Of a stretch of DNA of 64,000 bases, positions 23,751 through 35,631 are shown piece by piece (the stretch's first letter is position 1; every line of letters begins with the position of its first letter). The translations under genes and the position numbers were made by a program. Below the pieces are notes generated by a model. It did no database searches, was not told the origin of the DNA, and saw nothing but the letters and a program-made list of their open reading frames with translations. Source of the stretch: Rhinopomastus cyanomelas (taxonomy: Eukaryota > Chordata > Aves > Bucerotiformes > Rhinopomastidae); assembly GCA_013400115.1 (NCBI GenBank), contig VXBP01001906.1:1-64000 (forward strand). The letters run 5' to 3'.

Positions 23751-26514
23751 CGTCAAAGACTGTCAAATGTCCAGTCTGACTTGACTCAGCACAGCTGACC
23801 CGATACTGTTCGGTGTTTTTGAGGAGTCTGGACCGGAGATATCCAGCAGCCCCTTCCAAGAGACTTTTCTGTCTCCTGTGATAGGAGCCTGGTGGTGTCT
23901 GCATTTTTTTTGCCCAGATTGCAATCAGCTTGTTAGAGCTCTTCCCTCACTCGCAGTCCTCACTGGCCTCTCCTCAAGAGTTCACAGCTTTGCAGGAATT
24001 TCACCCTCACTGAGCTCTTTAACTCTTTATCAGATTGCAGAAAAGCCAGTTCAAAAGAGACTGTGGGAGGCAGAGTTAGAAAAGAGACAGAATAACAAAA
24101 AACACGCTCAGACTCTCTTTCTTTCTGAGAGGAATGATCAGGACACTTTTGGGTTTTGTTTTGCTCTCACAAAGTCTGCCACAGGGCAAATCGCCACAGG
24201 GCAAATCGCCACAGGGCAATGCACTTTGGAATTTCTGACCTTTTCAGTAGGTCCTTAACACACAAATATGAAGGCACAAACCCACCATTCATCTTCCCAA
24301 CACGTGCACCATCCTACTCTCCAGCACGCTCCTTTTCCTGAGGCACATGATGCCAACTCTGCCAGACATAATCCCAGACTAGCAGAACAACTGCTCTGAC
24401 CTGGTATTGGAATTCCTGTGTTCTGGCGCCCACGTAACAAGACCAGCTGCAGCTATAGGTCAGGACAGAGTGGATAGAACAGGACGTTATGACCTCAGAG
24501 TGCATTTCTCCAAATTGAGTATTGACTGAGTTGAGAAAGAACATCACAACGTCGGGCTCTCCAAGATGTGAGAGCAGAACTCACAGTTCATACATAAAAC
24601 TACTGAGGGAACATCAGAACTGTCACTCAGAGAGTTCAGTGGGGAACCAGCTAGCTGCCTGGGTTGGGAAGTTGTTGAGGAGCGAGTCTGGGATTCTGAC
24701 TTAATTCTTCATACATTTAATTGTCACTTCCATGCTTTATGATAAACACAATGTGCAGCCACACAGTGCATGAACTGATGTCTGAAATACCAGCCACTAC
24801 AGCCAGTGTGTTGAGAAAAGCTAACATTAGGTTCAGTGAGAGCAGCAGCACCATGAATGTCATTCATACAATTCCTACTTCTGAAAAACGTTTAGCACTA
24901 TTTCTTAATGATGGTCAGGGCTTCCATAAACACCACCTGCCCATGGGCTCATTGCAGAGGCTGTCTATTGTCACAAATCCCTCACCCACAGCAGAATGCA
25001 TCCAGAGCTTCCTGATCCTCCCGACTCCGTCCATTTACAGAGGGCAGAATCAGGAGGAGTCTCACGTTCCATCATTAAATGTCAGACCGCTCTTTAGTGC
25101 CTGTCTGAAGCAACGTGAGACTGAGAGGCTGACAACATGCATTTTCTAGACCCTGGGGAGCCCACTCGAGGCAAGAACATCTGATGAGGCTTCCCCCAGG
25201 TCTGGCATAAGCTCAGGGAATAGCTCAGATGTAGCCACCCAACACTGGACCAACTGAATTTCAAACTGAACACCGCTTGATTCTTGGGCAGAGCAATCAG
25301 GTCCTCCCTGACAACAGTACTCTGCTCGTATTCCTCAACACTCTGAGTATTCGTCAGCCAAAACCTACTGAGCCATTAGAAAAGTCGCCCATTGACTTCC
25401 AACTTTTTATTTTTGTTTTTGCATCAAGAGGCTAAGATCACCGCCGGCAGAGCTAAGCAACAGAGCTGCGTAACGCAGGCCTTCTTCTACCACTTCTCCA
25501 GCTCTTCCAGCATTTCTGAGCTGAAGCTCCCTCATTTCCCCTTTCTCTGTACTCCTTATCTCCTCCTCCTAGTTGCACAAGGTTTTTTTATTCACCCATG
25601 AAATTCATTAGGCATTATTGTACACAACTCTAAGCAAGACACGCCAGATAAAGCAGGAAGGAAAAAAACAGAACAGGGAAGAGTGAGCATAATGGATCCA
25701 CATGGGACAACTAAGATACGCCGGTAATTATTATTAGCGCTGAAAATGTTGAGGCAAACCCAAAATACAGCGACGAACGAAGCAAAACAATGCAAAAGCA
25801 CCTTGATAAAGAGCAACCATTCCCAGAAGATAAAGAACAGCGACTCCTGATGAATATGTTTGCCAGAATGAGCGTATCAGCTACACACAATCCTGCTTGT
25901 AATTACGCGGCCTTTTTTTTGCTAGATGCCCTTTTTTATTGCATATCTTCTCTTTTAAGGTTCCTCACTGAACACATTGAATTTTCCTGTTCTGCATGAC
26001 TTGGAATCCTTTCCCGTAACACACAGGGGCACAGAGAAACCACCGCTCCTTTCTATTTTCTCCTTCTAGTTTTCTCCGAAATTTTACCTCAAAGTAAACC
26101 AGATTTCCATCTTCCCCCGTTAGATTGGGCAACCAGAGCCAAGCAATATGCACACTTCCATCCTTTTGGTTCCCCAGCTGTTTCAACAGCCTTCTTTACT
26201 TAAACAGCACAAGAACTTACTTCCACTCCTAAATTCGGGGCTTTATTCAGAATAATCTGCTCCCAGTAGCTAATTTAGGTATCATGACTGCTTTTCTCCA
26301 CTGACAGTGCAGACAGCCGGGTCTGGCAGCACTGGATTGTAGGTGGCCTGAATCACTGATCGCTTTCTCAAATTCAGATGCTAAAGATAGGTTTCTGTAG
26401 AAAAGCAGTCTGAATATGGCGCCGTGTCTCTGCCAGTTCTCCCATGATTTGTGTTCACCCGGCTCAGAACCTCTCAAAATCTCATAAATGATGCTGCAAG
26501 AAACGCTAAGGACT
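23751..26514. other. Unique non-coding sequence
   Basis: About 2.8 kb without a recognised transposon. It includes a short 15-bp tandem repeat (24178-24220) and, at about 25600-26000, a segment with TAATTA motifs (25725-25730, 25900-25905) and retained CpGs. Open frames of 126 and 142 codons at 23878-24258 and 24721-25149 show no recognisable domains. Confidence 0.5.
24178..24220 (+). repeat. 15-bp tandem repeat, about 2.8 copies
   Basis: The unit ACAGGGCAAATCGCC occurs at 24181-24195 and 24196-24210, with a third partial copy to 24220 and GCC before the first. The two full units are identical, so the duplication is recent. The unit length is a multiple of three, so an open frame passes through it without meaning. 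Confidence 0.95.
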
Positions 26515-26955
26515 TAGAATCACAGAATTCTTTGGATTGGAAGGGGCCTCCAAAGGTCATCTATTCCAACCCCGCCACAGCGAGGTTGCTCAGATGCCTG
26601 CCCAACCTGACCTGGAATGCTTCCAGGGATGGGACACCTAGAACTTCTCTAGAGAAGAGACCTGGGCCAGTGTTTCAACACCCTCACTGGACAAATACTC
26701 TTCCTTATACCCAGTGTACACATCCCATCTTCTAGTTTAAAACCATCACCTCATCTTTCTCATAAGCCCCCTTCACATAGTGAAAGGCCACAATAAGGTC
26801 TCCCCAGAGCCTTCTCTTCTCCAGGCTGAACAACCCCAATTAACCCTGTCCTCACAGCAGAGGGGCTTTAGCCCTCAGATAACTTTTGTGGCCCACTGTG
26901 GACCTGGTCCGAAAGGTTCATATTCCTCTTGTACTATTTCCTGGAACTTGCACCA
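26515..26955 (-). mobile_element. CR1 LINE, 3' region, minus strand
   Basis: Starts AATCACAGAATTCTTTGGAT, GGAAGGGGCCTCCAAAGGTC, then AATGCTTCCAGGGATGGGAC, ACCATCACCTCATCTTTCTC, AGCCTTCTCTTCTCCAGGCT, and CTTTTGTGGCCCACTGTGGA. The last blocks are the C-terminal end of ORF2. The right edge is blurred by divergence after about 26910. Confidence 0.9.
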
Positions 26956-27764
26956 TAACCCAGCCTCTGCTTTCCAATGTCCCTCCCCTCCTTATCAGTG
27001 CTTCCCTTAGCTTGCATTGTGGAATATGTGGAAATCATTTGTAGAGCCTCTATTTCCTACTTAACACAGAGTAACTGCCCAGAACTGGGCTGCTGTTGCT
27101 CTGTTACTGGCCACACAACCCAAGTGCCCTCCAGCATGACCAATCATGCTCTCTCATCCAAGTCATAGTCTCCACTTACCTCAGTCCAGTTTTTAATTAC
27201 ACCACCTATTCCAGCCTTCCCGGTTTAGCCGAGTTCACCGTTCACTTGCCTGCTTTCTGTTTATCAGGCTTTGCTGCAGTCAAAGCAAACGGAATCAGCA
27301 GACTGCCATGAAATTTGGTCTGAAATACAAATGGCTGTGAGAAACTCAGCACTTGGTACTGCCAGCCTCTGTTCTAAGAGGTAACCCTTATTTGTAGAAG
27401 GGTCACCTCTGAAAGAGCAGCAACAATGCTGATAAGAATCTGCAGGATTGAACCTTACAAATGTAATTTCTTGCAGGTTATTTAAAGAGAACAAAACAAG
27501 CAGATGATCGGATTTAGACATCTGTTTTAAAGGCAACTCTGCAAATTGTCTGGAGACCAAAATAGATTATTAGCGGGAAATGGAGTTTTTTTAATATTGA
27601 ATTTGATCCTGTCGTACAGAAAATCAATCGAATTTTGTCCCAGATCTTCAGAGAAGAGGGACTGAAGAAGTTTTTGCGACCAAAGGCCTGGCAGAATATA
27701 CAGTGACTGTCAAAGAGAAAGCCCAAGTTGCATAAATGTACATTAGAATTTAAAAGCAAGAAAG
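26956..27764. other. Unique non-coding sequence
   Basis: About 810 bp with nothing recognised. Small frames on both strands resemble no family. Confidence 0.5.
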
Positions 27765-27796
27765 AGAATCATAGACTCTTTAGGGATTGAAGGGAC
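27765..27796 (-). mobile_element. Split young CR1, left piece, minus strand
   Basis: GAATCATAGACTCTTTAGGG followed by ATTGAAGGGAC is the 3' tip of the TTAGGGATTGGAAGGGACC subfamily, cut at the GGGAC by a plus-strand CR1. It resumes at 27967 with CTCAGAAGATCATCTGGTCC. Confidence 0.9.
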
Positions 27797-27963
27797 TGGA
27801 ATGGCCTGCCCAGGGAGGTGGTGGAGTCGCCGTCCCTGGAGCTGTTCAAGGCAGGATTGGACGTGGCACTTGGTGCCATGGTCTAGCCTTGAGCTCTGTG
27901 GTAACAGGTTGGACTTGATGATCTATGAGGTCTCTTCCAATGTTGGTAATACTGTGATACTGT
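27797..27963 (+). mobile_element. CR1 3' fragment inserted in another CR1, plus strand
   Basis: Begins GGAATGGCCTGCCCAGGGAG, then TGGAGCTGTTCAAGGC, GTTGGACTTGATGATCTATG, and a tail ACTGTGATACTGTGA. It interrupts the minus-strand element exactly within GGGACCTCAG. GAC is present on both sides (27794-27796 and 27964-27966), a possible 3-bp target duplication or microhomology. Confidence 0.93.
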
Positions 27964-28028
27964 GACCTCAGAAGATCATCTGGTCCAATCCCCCTGCCAC
28001 AGCAGGATCACCTAGACCAAGTCACACA
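27964..28028 (-). mobile_element. Split young CR1, right piece, minus strand
   Basis: CTCAGAAGATCATCTGGTCC, CCCCTGCCACAGCAGGATCA, CCTAGACCAAGTCACACA is the direct continuation of the piece ending at 27796. The element then stops at about 28028, next to yet another CR1 tip. Confidence 0.92.
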
Positions 28029-28106
28029 GTCAGTCTGGGTTAGAAGGGACCACAGGATCGTCCAGTTCCAACTCCCCTGCCATGGGCAGGGACAACCCCC
28101 CCCCCC
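28029..28106 (-). mobile_element. CR1 3' tip of a different subfamily, minus strand
   Basis: GTCTGGGTTAGAAGGGACCA, CAGGATCGTCCAGTTCCAAC, TCCCCTGCCATGGGCAGGGA is the reversed 3' end of the CTGCCCATGGCAGGG subfamily. It ends in an 11-C run at 28096-28106 and directly abuts the previous CR1 piece. Confidence 0.85.
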
Positions 28107-30538
28107 TTGAAACATGGGAAGATAACACGTCGGATCAGAGTGGCACTGCTGAGGGAGCCAGCGGAGACAGTCAGCTTTCTGCATGATCCACAAAGTACGA
28201 AGGCTCAGGGAAAGTAAAGAAAATCCAGAGATTTAGGTCCACGAGAGTGTGGTTCCGTGCAGAAATACTCATGTGGAAAGAGCCAGTGCTTCCCTTGGCA
28301 ATGCAATTTTCATTTCAGTGTCTTCAAACAAAAGTATCAGAATATTTTACCAACATCAATTAAGCCTCAGATTGCTTCTGGGACACACATCCTTATTACA
28401 CCCATTTTTGCAGACTACAATGACACAGAGTTTGACTCATTAAAGGCCAGAAAATGAGTCAGCAAAGAGAAGGAGCCCAAAAGCCCCAATCATCCATCGC
28501 TGGTGATAACCACTGAATAACCTCGCTCTCCTCCGCCATTAGTCAGCCTCGGGAATAAAGTCACTTATCTGAAACATAAAGCTGCTCCACACTTGATGTT
28601 TGTTTGTTTTTCACCGTGATTGCCTCCGAACGTTTCCCAGCCTCACACACAGACTGATGCACTTAATTTTGACAGACACAAAATCCCTCTTAAATCTGCT
28701 GCACTGTTTACACTGAGACGTATAAAAATGACTTGGTGAAACAGACTCTTGAAATAGAAAACAAGATTAAAAATACTTTGCACATGAAGACTTCTCGGGG
28801 CTATGAGAAGAATATTACAAACCTTATTCTCTATCTCCCAATCGCCTAAAGGGGCCCCTACAGCAGAAATATTATCTTTAATCTTATGCTCTCTTTTCAG
28901 CATGTATTTTATTTTCTTCTCCCTGCTAACAACACCCTGGCCTCTTAATAGCTCCTGAGTGCACCTCCTAAAAAGACATTCCAGGAGAAGCCTTGTCTGT
29001 ATTAGATTTGCAAAGGTTTAGCAACAGTCCGAGTTCTCTCGATGCTAACAAACACTTAGTGGGAAATGCTCTCTCAAAGAGCATTGCAGCAGCTATTTGG
29101 TCAGCGGATGAGCCAGTTTGCCTAACAAGCATGAACCTCCCCGGCCTGCCAGGGCTACCACAAAATAGAATCATCCTCCTAAATGGTTTCATTAAAGGAC
29201 CATTATGAAACTGAATAGGAGATATTGAATGAAAACGGACAGAGCAAATTTTCAGTCATGCCAAACCAGTCTGTGGCATCAGTCACAAAGGTTTGGCTGA
29301 AATAAATGCCTCCAACACTTTACTGGAGATGAACACATTTGCAATGATTCTGAAAGATCTGCTGCCACAGCCACTGTGGCTATAGAGGCCTCAGCAGCCA
29401 TGATCAAGCCAATTTATCAGAAGAATCCAGGATGAGTTATTGTCTGACAACGCCAAGACTCACATTTGCTGTGGAAAACCATAACCATCCATTGTTTCAA
29501 ACAACTCCAGTTGAATTGCCTCCCCAAAGGACTTGTCCTTACAAAGCCATGGTAGGACTACCAAGAAGGAAAGAGTAAACCACACAGGGCAACCACAGCC
29601 TCACACCGAGCAGCTTGGAAGGCACCAGCAAACTCTGTATTTTAATGAAAACCAGGAAGTAGAGGGCCAGGAGAGCACTGTGTGAGACAGCTATCACTAC
29701 TTTTGATATACAGTGATGCTGGAGCACAGACTGGGCGTCCCAACCTTTGGGATTTTTCAGCTTTCTCTGGAAGATGGGAGGACAGTCTCCTGCCCCATAA
29801 AACAACTATTGCAATGTCTTCTGCGTGCAAGACAGGATGCAGTACTAATACAACCATTCCCATCAATAGAGGTCAATCTCCTCAAATTGCAGCCATTTCA
29901 AACCAAGAGCCTTTCTAAGGTCACAGAGACAGGTATGACTCAAAAAGTGGCTCCACCTCACCGATCTTGAGCAGTTCCTGTCGAATGGTAACAATTTCCC
30001 TGGGACTATTTGTCTCACTCCACTGCTGGTGGACAGAGCCTGGACTTTGAGGCAATTCAAACTGGAGGTAAATACAACCCCTACTATAAAAGAGAGGTAA
30101 TTGAGCACAACCTCCAACAGTCACAATTTCACGGTAATGCAGTAGCATGCCTTTTTATTGTTATCAATATTTTGAAGGCACAATTCTAATGACAAATCCA
30201 TTTTCAGATAGCACGGGCATAAAACCAGTTGAGAAAGATGAGAAAGATGTAGGCGTTGCAAGTGTGGGTGGGGTTTCTGCAATTCATCTTGTTTCACATC
30301 CCCTGTGCAGATAAATATCAGTGTATGGCAATACCATTGGAATGGCTTATTGGTCACTGGAGAGAAATCAATGACACGAGGTTAGATCTCTGTATGCGAA
30401 AACTTCATGAGGACAAGCAGATAAAAACTTTCAAGGGCCTAGGGAAAATGAAGAGTTCAGCAAATGCTTGATGTTGTGCACAAAAGAAAGAAAAGAAACT
30501 AAAAAAGGGGGGGAAAATACAAGAAACACAGAGAACAC
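28107..30538. other. Unique non-coding sequence
   Basis: About 2.4 kb without recognised transposons. The part from about 28440 to 28900 keeps CpGs and has a CTTATCT (GATA-type) motif at 28564-28570. No frame resembles a known protein. Confidence 0.5.
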
Positions 30539-30541
30539 AAA

Positions 30542-30563
30542 GGGGAGGGGAGGGAAAGGGGGG
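30542..30563 (+). repeat. Predicted G-quadruplex motif
   Basis: Four G-runs (4, 4, 3 and 6 Gs) are separated by loops of 1, 1 and 3 As, fitting the G3+N1-7 pattern. It lies immediately before the N at 30564 and the (GAAA)n array. Another 7-G run is at 30507-30513. Confidence 0.8.
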
Positions 30564-30564
30564 N
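30564..30564. other. Single-N assembly gap at a microsatellite edge
   Basis: The N separates the G-run block from the (GAAA)n array. It probably marks unresolved array length or missing sequence in a hard-to-sequence purine tract. Confidence 0.7.
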
Positions 30565-30839
<275 letters not shown>

Positions 30840-32602
30840 CTGCCTTATTTCCCTGAACTCTGGGTCACCTTTCCTTCCAGCTTTCCCTGCATTACAGACC
30901 CAACATGCATCTCTGTCAGCGCAGCCTACGTGGTCTCACTGTAAGCTACTGTCCTCTGAGCTGGAGCATGAAACAAAACTGAGAGCCTAATAAATCATGC
31001 TACAAAAGAGTATCTCAAAGAGCACATGGTGGGCTCTTTTTTCCTTTCTCTTTTGATTTCCTACTGCCTCTCTTTTTTTTTTCCCTTAGCGATGCTTCTT
31101 CCAAAGGCATTTGGCAGATCAGAACAGCTCATACACAAAGACAATTGATTCTCATCATCCTTAGTGTGACTTATGCTAACCAATTAAATTTAAAACAATT
31201 TTCTTCATGAAATAGGATTGGATGAAACCCTGTGATTACAAGTGACTGAACTTTCAAGAAGTTCATCCATAGTCAATCTGCCTGATATTAATAGTTTCAG
31301 GATGTGACCTCAAGTATCCGTTGATGGAATCTATTCATTCCACACATTGACTGAACCTTCCAATTTCTGCGGTAGGGATGACTTTTCTGTGGGCTTGATG
31401 CTGGTGTTATTTGCAATAATGATGTATTTGTGCAACTTCTTTACATCTGTGTGGTTAATGAAGTAACTGAGCTGAATCAGACCAGGCCTCACTGTGCCTG
31501 CCTATCTGGAGACCAAATTTGATAATAGACTGTGCTCTTAGCAACAAGATGAGTCCTTTGAGGTGATGTTATACAAAAAAAGCCAGCAACATGAGCTGAC
31601 AAGTGAGTACAGCTTACTCAGGGGTGGCAGAAGGACTGAGAGGATTTAACTAAACTAGGTTGGAAGCTTCAGCAACACAAAGGGCATATCCATACAGCAG
31701 AGAAAAACAATACTTTGTGAAAATAAGAACAAATTGGTAAATCCCACCCAACATTTCACTCCTGTTCTTAACAGATCTTGATTAATACTAAAAAAAATTC
31801 CCCAATAAAAGGGACTCTTGGCGTGCAAAACTTTCTCATTCTCTCACCTCCACAGAGCATCAGTTAGTGAAGTCTCTTTGCTCCAACAACAGTCACATCT
31901 ACAGATGATCTAAATCTCCAGAATTTCCAAGAAAAACAGTCTTAACCAAGGCAAAATGTCTTACCACCACGACAAAAAACCCCACCAACATACATGTATT
32001 TTTGGGCTAATATTCACAACTTTTTGCTGTGACTTTTTTTTGTTATGTCCAAATGAGTTGTTGAGAGGCTGGCCAGAGGGGATGGCACCATGATCCTTAC
32101 TGTAACACCAAATTTGATATGCAGTTACTCCAGGCTGCATGCTGGAAGTGAGACAGAAGAAAAAACTAACTCAAAAGTGGGTGCTATTTGCAGGAAAACA
32201 ATATTTATCAAACAAACACATAGTTCTGAGGCAATTTCACAAACTGCTTTCCAGGATCCAGGGGGCTCTGAACCATGTTTTATGCAGCAGCAGCTGAATG
32301 CCTTTTGTTCAGTGTGAACTGCTCAAATTAGTTCCAATGAGTTAGTTTGCCTCCTATAGATACCTGCCAACGTTTTAGCATAAAAAGAAATGAGGATATC
32401 AGGGATTAATTTTTTTCAGATGACATCTGTCTGGCTATTGTGAAAACACTAGGGCAGTTGCTCACACCCGTTTTGCAGTTAAATTAGACTTTTAGATTTT
32501 AAAAATATTCTAGATCATCCCCGACTAACATTTTCTCCTTTGATTCTATTTCTGAGCTGATGGAAATTTCAATCAGAATGCTGTTAATCTCCAGCAAATT
32601 AA
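30840..32602. other. Unique non-coding sequence
   Basis: About 1.76 kb. Only short T runs (31071-31082) were noted; no repeat, RNA gene or credible coding frame was recognised. Confidence 0.5.
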
Positions 32603-33187
32603 ATACTGGGAGAATACCAGGCAATGTGTGCTTGCAGCCCAGAAAGCCAACCGCACCGTGGGCTGCACCAAAAGAAACATGGGCAGCAGGTTGAAGAGGG
32701 GATTCTGCCCCTCTGCTCCCCTTTGGTGAGACCTCAACTGGACTACAGCTCTATGGCCCCGAACACAGCTAAGACACGGACCTGTTGGAGTGAGTCCAGG
32801 GGAGGGCTGACATGATGATTGGAGGAATGGAGCGCCTCTGCTATGAGACAGGTGTAGTTGTTCAGTCTGGAGAAGAGACCGCTCCAAGAAGACCTCATAG
32901 TGGCTTTCTAGTACCTAAAGGAGGCCTGCGAGACAGACAGAGAGGGTATGTAGTGATAAGACAAGCGGGTAACTGAAAGAGGACAGAAGGAATAAGACTT
33001 TCACCACAAGGCACCGGAACAGGTTGCCCACAGAAACTGTGGATGCCCCATCCCTGGAAGTGTTCAAGACCAGGTTGGACAAGGGCTTTGAGCAACCTGG
33101 TCTACAGGAAGGTGTCCCTGCTCACTGCAGGGAGTTGGATTAGATGATCTGCAAGGTCCCTTCCAACTCAAATAATTCTGATTCTGT
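32603..33187 (+). mobile_element. CR1 LINE, ORF2 end plus 3' UTR, plus strand
   Basis: Opens in the C-terminal ORF2 region (TGCAGCCCAGAAAGCCAACC, CTGGACTACAGCTCTATGG), passes AGTCTGGAGAAGAGACCGC and AACAGGTTGCCCACAGAAAC, and ends GGAGTTGGATTAGATGATCT, AATTCTGATTCTGTGA. The tail keeps one recognisable octamer. Frames are broken. It is the opposite orientation of the 35.6-kb element. Confidence 0.94.
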
Positions 33188-35631
33188 GACTACATTAAGC
33201 AGAATATTAAAAATAAATGGATTCTGGAAAAGCTGTAAAAGCCAAGAAGCAAACTGGCATAAAAGACGGGAACAGAAGCAGTGTTGATACGTAAGATGCA
33301 AGACCACAATCCGATTTCAGTCCCAGACCTTGCAGAGTAACACAAAAAAAAAGCTGAACAATACAGAATCACATTAAAATAATAGTTTCCATTTCAACTT
33401 GTGTGGGCACAAGTAAATTTTAAAACTGTTATGCCTCAACAGTGGGAAATGAGTGCACTTTGCCCACACACAGCTCTTCCGAAAAAGACACTGCGGTCCA
33501 GAACACAATTTCCCTTCTGCAGCGCGGAGTCACCGAGGCAGGTGTAAGGCTTTAGGGCTCTAGAGCCTCAGCCCTGACCTGTGTTTGGACACCAGAATTA
33601 AATTACATCACCTCTTTTTTCATTTTCATTTTTTCATTTTCTTCAAACTTTAAAAATAGCTACTGCCTCAGGGCACCCTCTTTCATACTGTCACAGACAG
33701 AGACTTTTTGAGGGTTATCTGCTCTTAAATCCTTGCTCTGAGCTCAAAAGCTGGCTGAGGCAGGCCTAGGAAATGGGGCTGAACTAGAAAACAGTTACTC
33801 AAGACAGCTTCCTGCTTCCAACCGGGACAGAAGAAGTGTGGCAGCTGGCACGTCACTGTTCACTTTTCCACCCGTGGCCTGAACCTGTGTGTAGCACACA
33901 TGATTTAAAGTGAATTGAAAATCTGTATTCACAGAGAAATAATTGGAAATCTGGTGTCTTTGCCAAAAATGTTTCAGAATCTTTCCAAGAGGTGAAAACC
34001 ATGAGGGTGGATGCTGAGGGCTAGCCAATATTTTCATTGACAACTGAAGCTCTAGGGGTGAAAACAGAGTAATCCAAAAACTAAAGAAGAATTTAGTCAA
34101 ACTGGAAGGTGCTACTGATGATTCTGAGAAAAGGAATTACAATTCAATGGGATTTTGATAAACTCAGCTGAAAAACCAATAAAATGCCACTCGCTGAAGA
34201 TGAGGACACAATAATAATTTGTAGCAAGAGAATGCAAATGCAAATATCTAGTGGCCAAAAAAGCACCACCCAAAAGCCTGGCTTAGGGACTAGCAGCTCT
34301 TGGAAGGTTCTCTGCTAGCAGAGTGGCTAATCAGGCACAAATGACTTGTACAGCAAAATATCCTCACATCCTTCTGAGCTGTGCTAACAGTAAAGCCCAG
34401 GAGGGCATCGCTCCATTGTGTGCGGCGTCACTGATGTTTCAGCATGAACACTGGGTTTGGGTTTAACCCACACTTCAAGATTCAGCACAGGTCAGTGGGA
34501 AAATGGCCAGAAGATAGTAACTGGAAGGGTAAGAGTATCCAAAAAATGAAGGGGGTGTGTTTACTTGTTCTAGAAAACACAAAAAGGCTGTTGAGAGCGA
34601 AGCGCAGTAACCATCTCCTGTGCAGAAAGGTTTGGAAACAGGATGGGATCAGAGACCTCAACAGGACTTAAACGCGCAACATGAATCTTGCGCCTATTAC
34701 ATCCTGAAAGCCTGCTTCAGGTAGGTTTTATTTAAATCTGAGTTCCCCAGAGAGACATAAATTCCCAATTCCCATATAAATTCTTTATGCATTTCCATTA
34801 TTAAAGCAAATTTTATTCCAAAGAGCTTTGCCTCTAAAATTAATCAGAAGGTTTTTGTCATACGCCAGATGAAGCAAACACAGAATTCCAGGAGCCTACC
34901 ACAGAAACCAGACTTCTAAAAATAGACTCTGCAGAGCCTGATTTGCTCTAAGTCGAGTGGGTAGGTCACATATCACATCTCTCTCGGCTGATCAGCATCG
35001 GTCAGGAGTTGCTTGAAAGGCAGCCCAAGTGGGAAAGCAAATAGATTGATTCAGCACAGCGCTCAGAAACATGCACTGAGATTACAAGAGACAGCAGAAA
35101 CTCCACGGAACAGACCAATATCTCAGTACGTCTGAAAACACAGTTGGAGGGTGGTTTTGCTTTTTTCCCCTGCCTGTTTATCACTCTGCATCCAAATGCT
35201 AAAAATAAAACTTGTTAGTTATGAATAGGTGGGAGCCAAATCACCCTCCAAAGCAAAATATACCCTAAAGCATCTCTCTTGGTCTTCCCAATTTGGCCAA
35301 ATGAATTCCTGTCAACATTACAGGTATTTCGGATGAATAACAATAACTGAAGCTACAGCTGGGAACAAAAACAACCCGTAATGGCCTGTGTCCAACATCT
35401 CCCCTTTGTGATGGAGGCAAAGATGAGCAAAAGACTATGGAAGGTGCTTTCTGGTTTCTGAGTCCCAGCATCGATGCAGAAACGACCAGCCTGGTGGCAC
35501 ACAGTCGCTTTGGCACAAGTCAGGTAAAGAACAATCATCTAGGGGAGTGAATGGTGGGGCACAAAGGATGTTTGCAGACACAGGACAGTTGTTTGCCTGT
35601 TCCTCTGGCTGTGTGTGGGGTTGTAAGACCA
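33188..35631. other. Unique non-coding sequence
   Basis: About 2.4 kb with no recognised repeat. A frame of 101 codons at 33795-34100 (minus) has no known similarity. A TTTTCATTTTCATTTTTTC stretch at about 33617-33641 is low complexity. Confidence 0.5.

Noticed and set aside
24178..24220. Possible CRISPR-like direct repeats
   Set aside because: Units are 15 bp, directly adjacent without spacers, and the genome is avian; a small tandem duplication.
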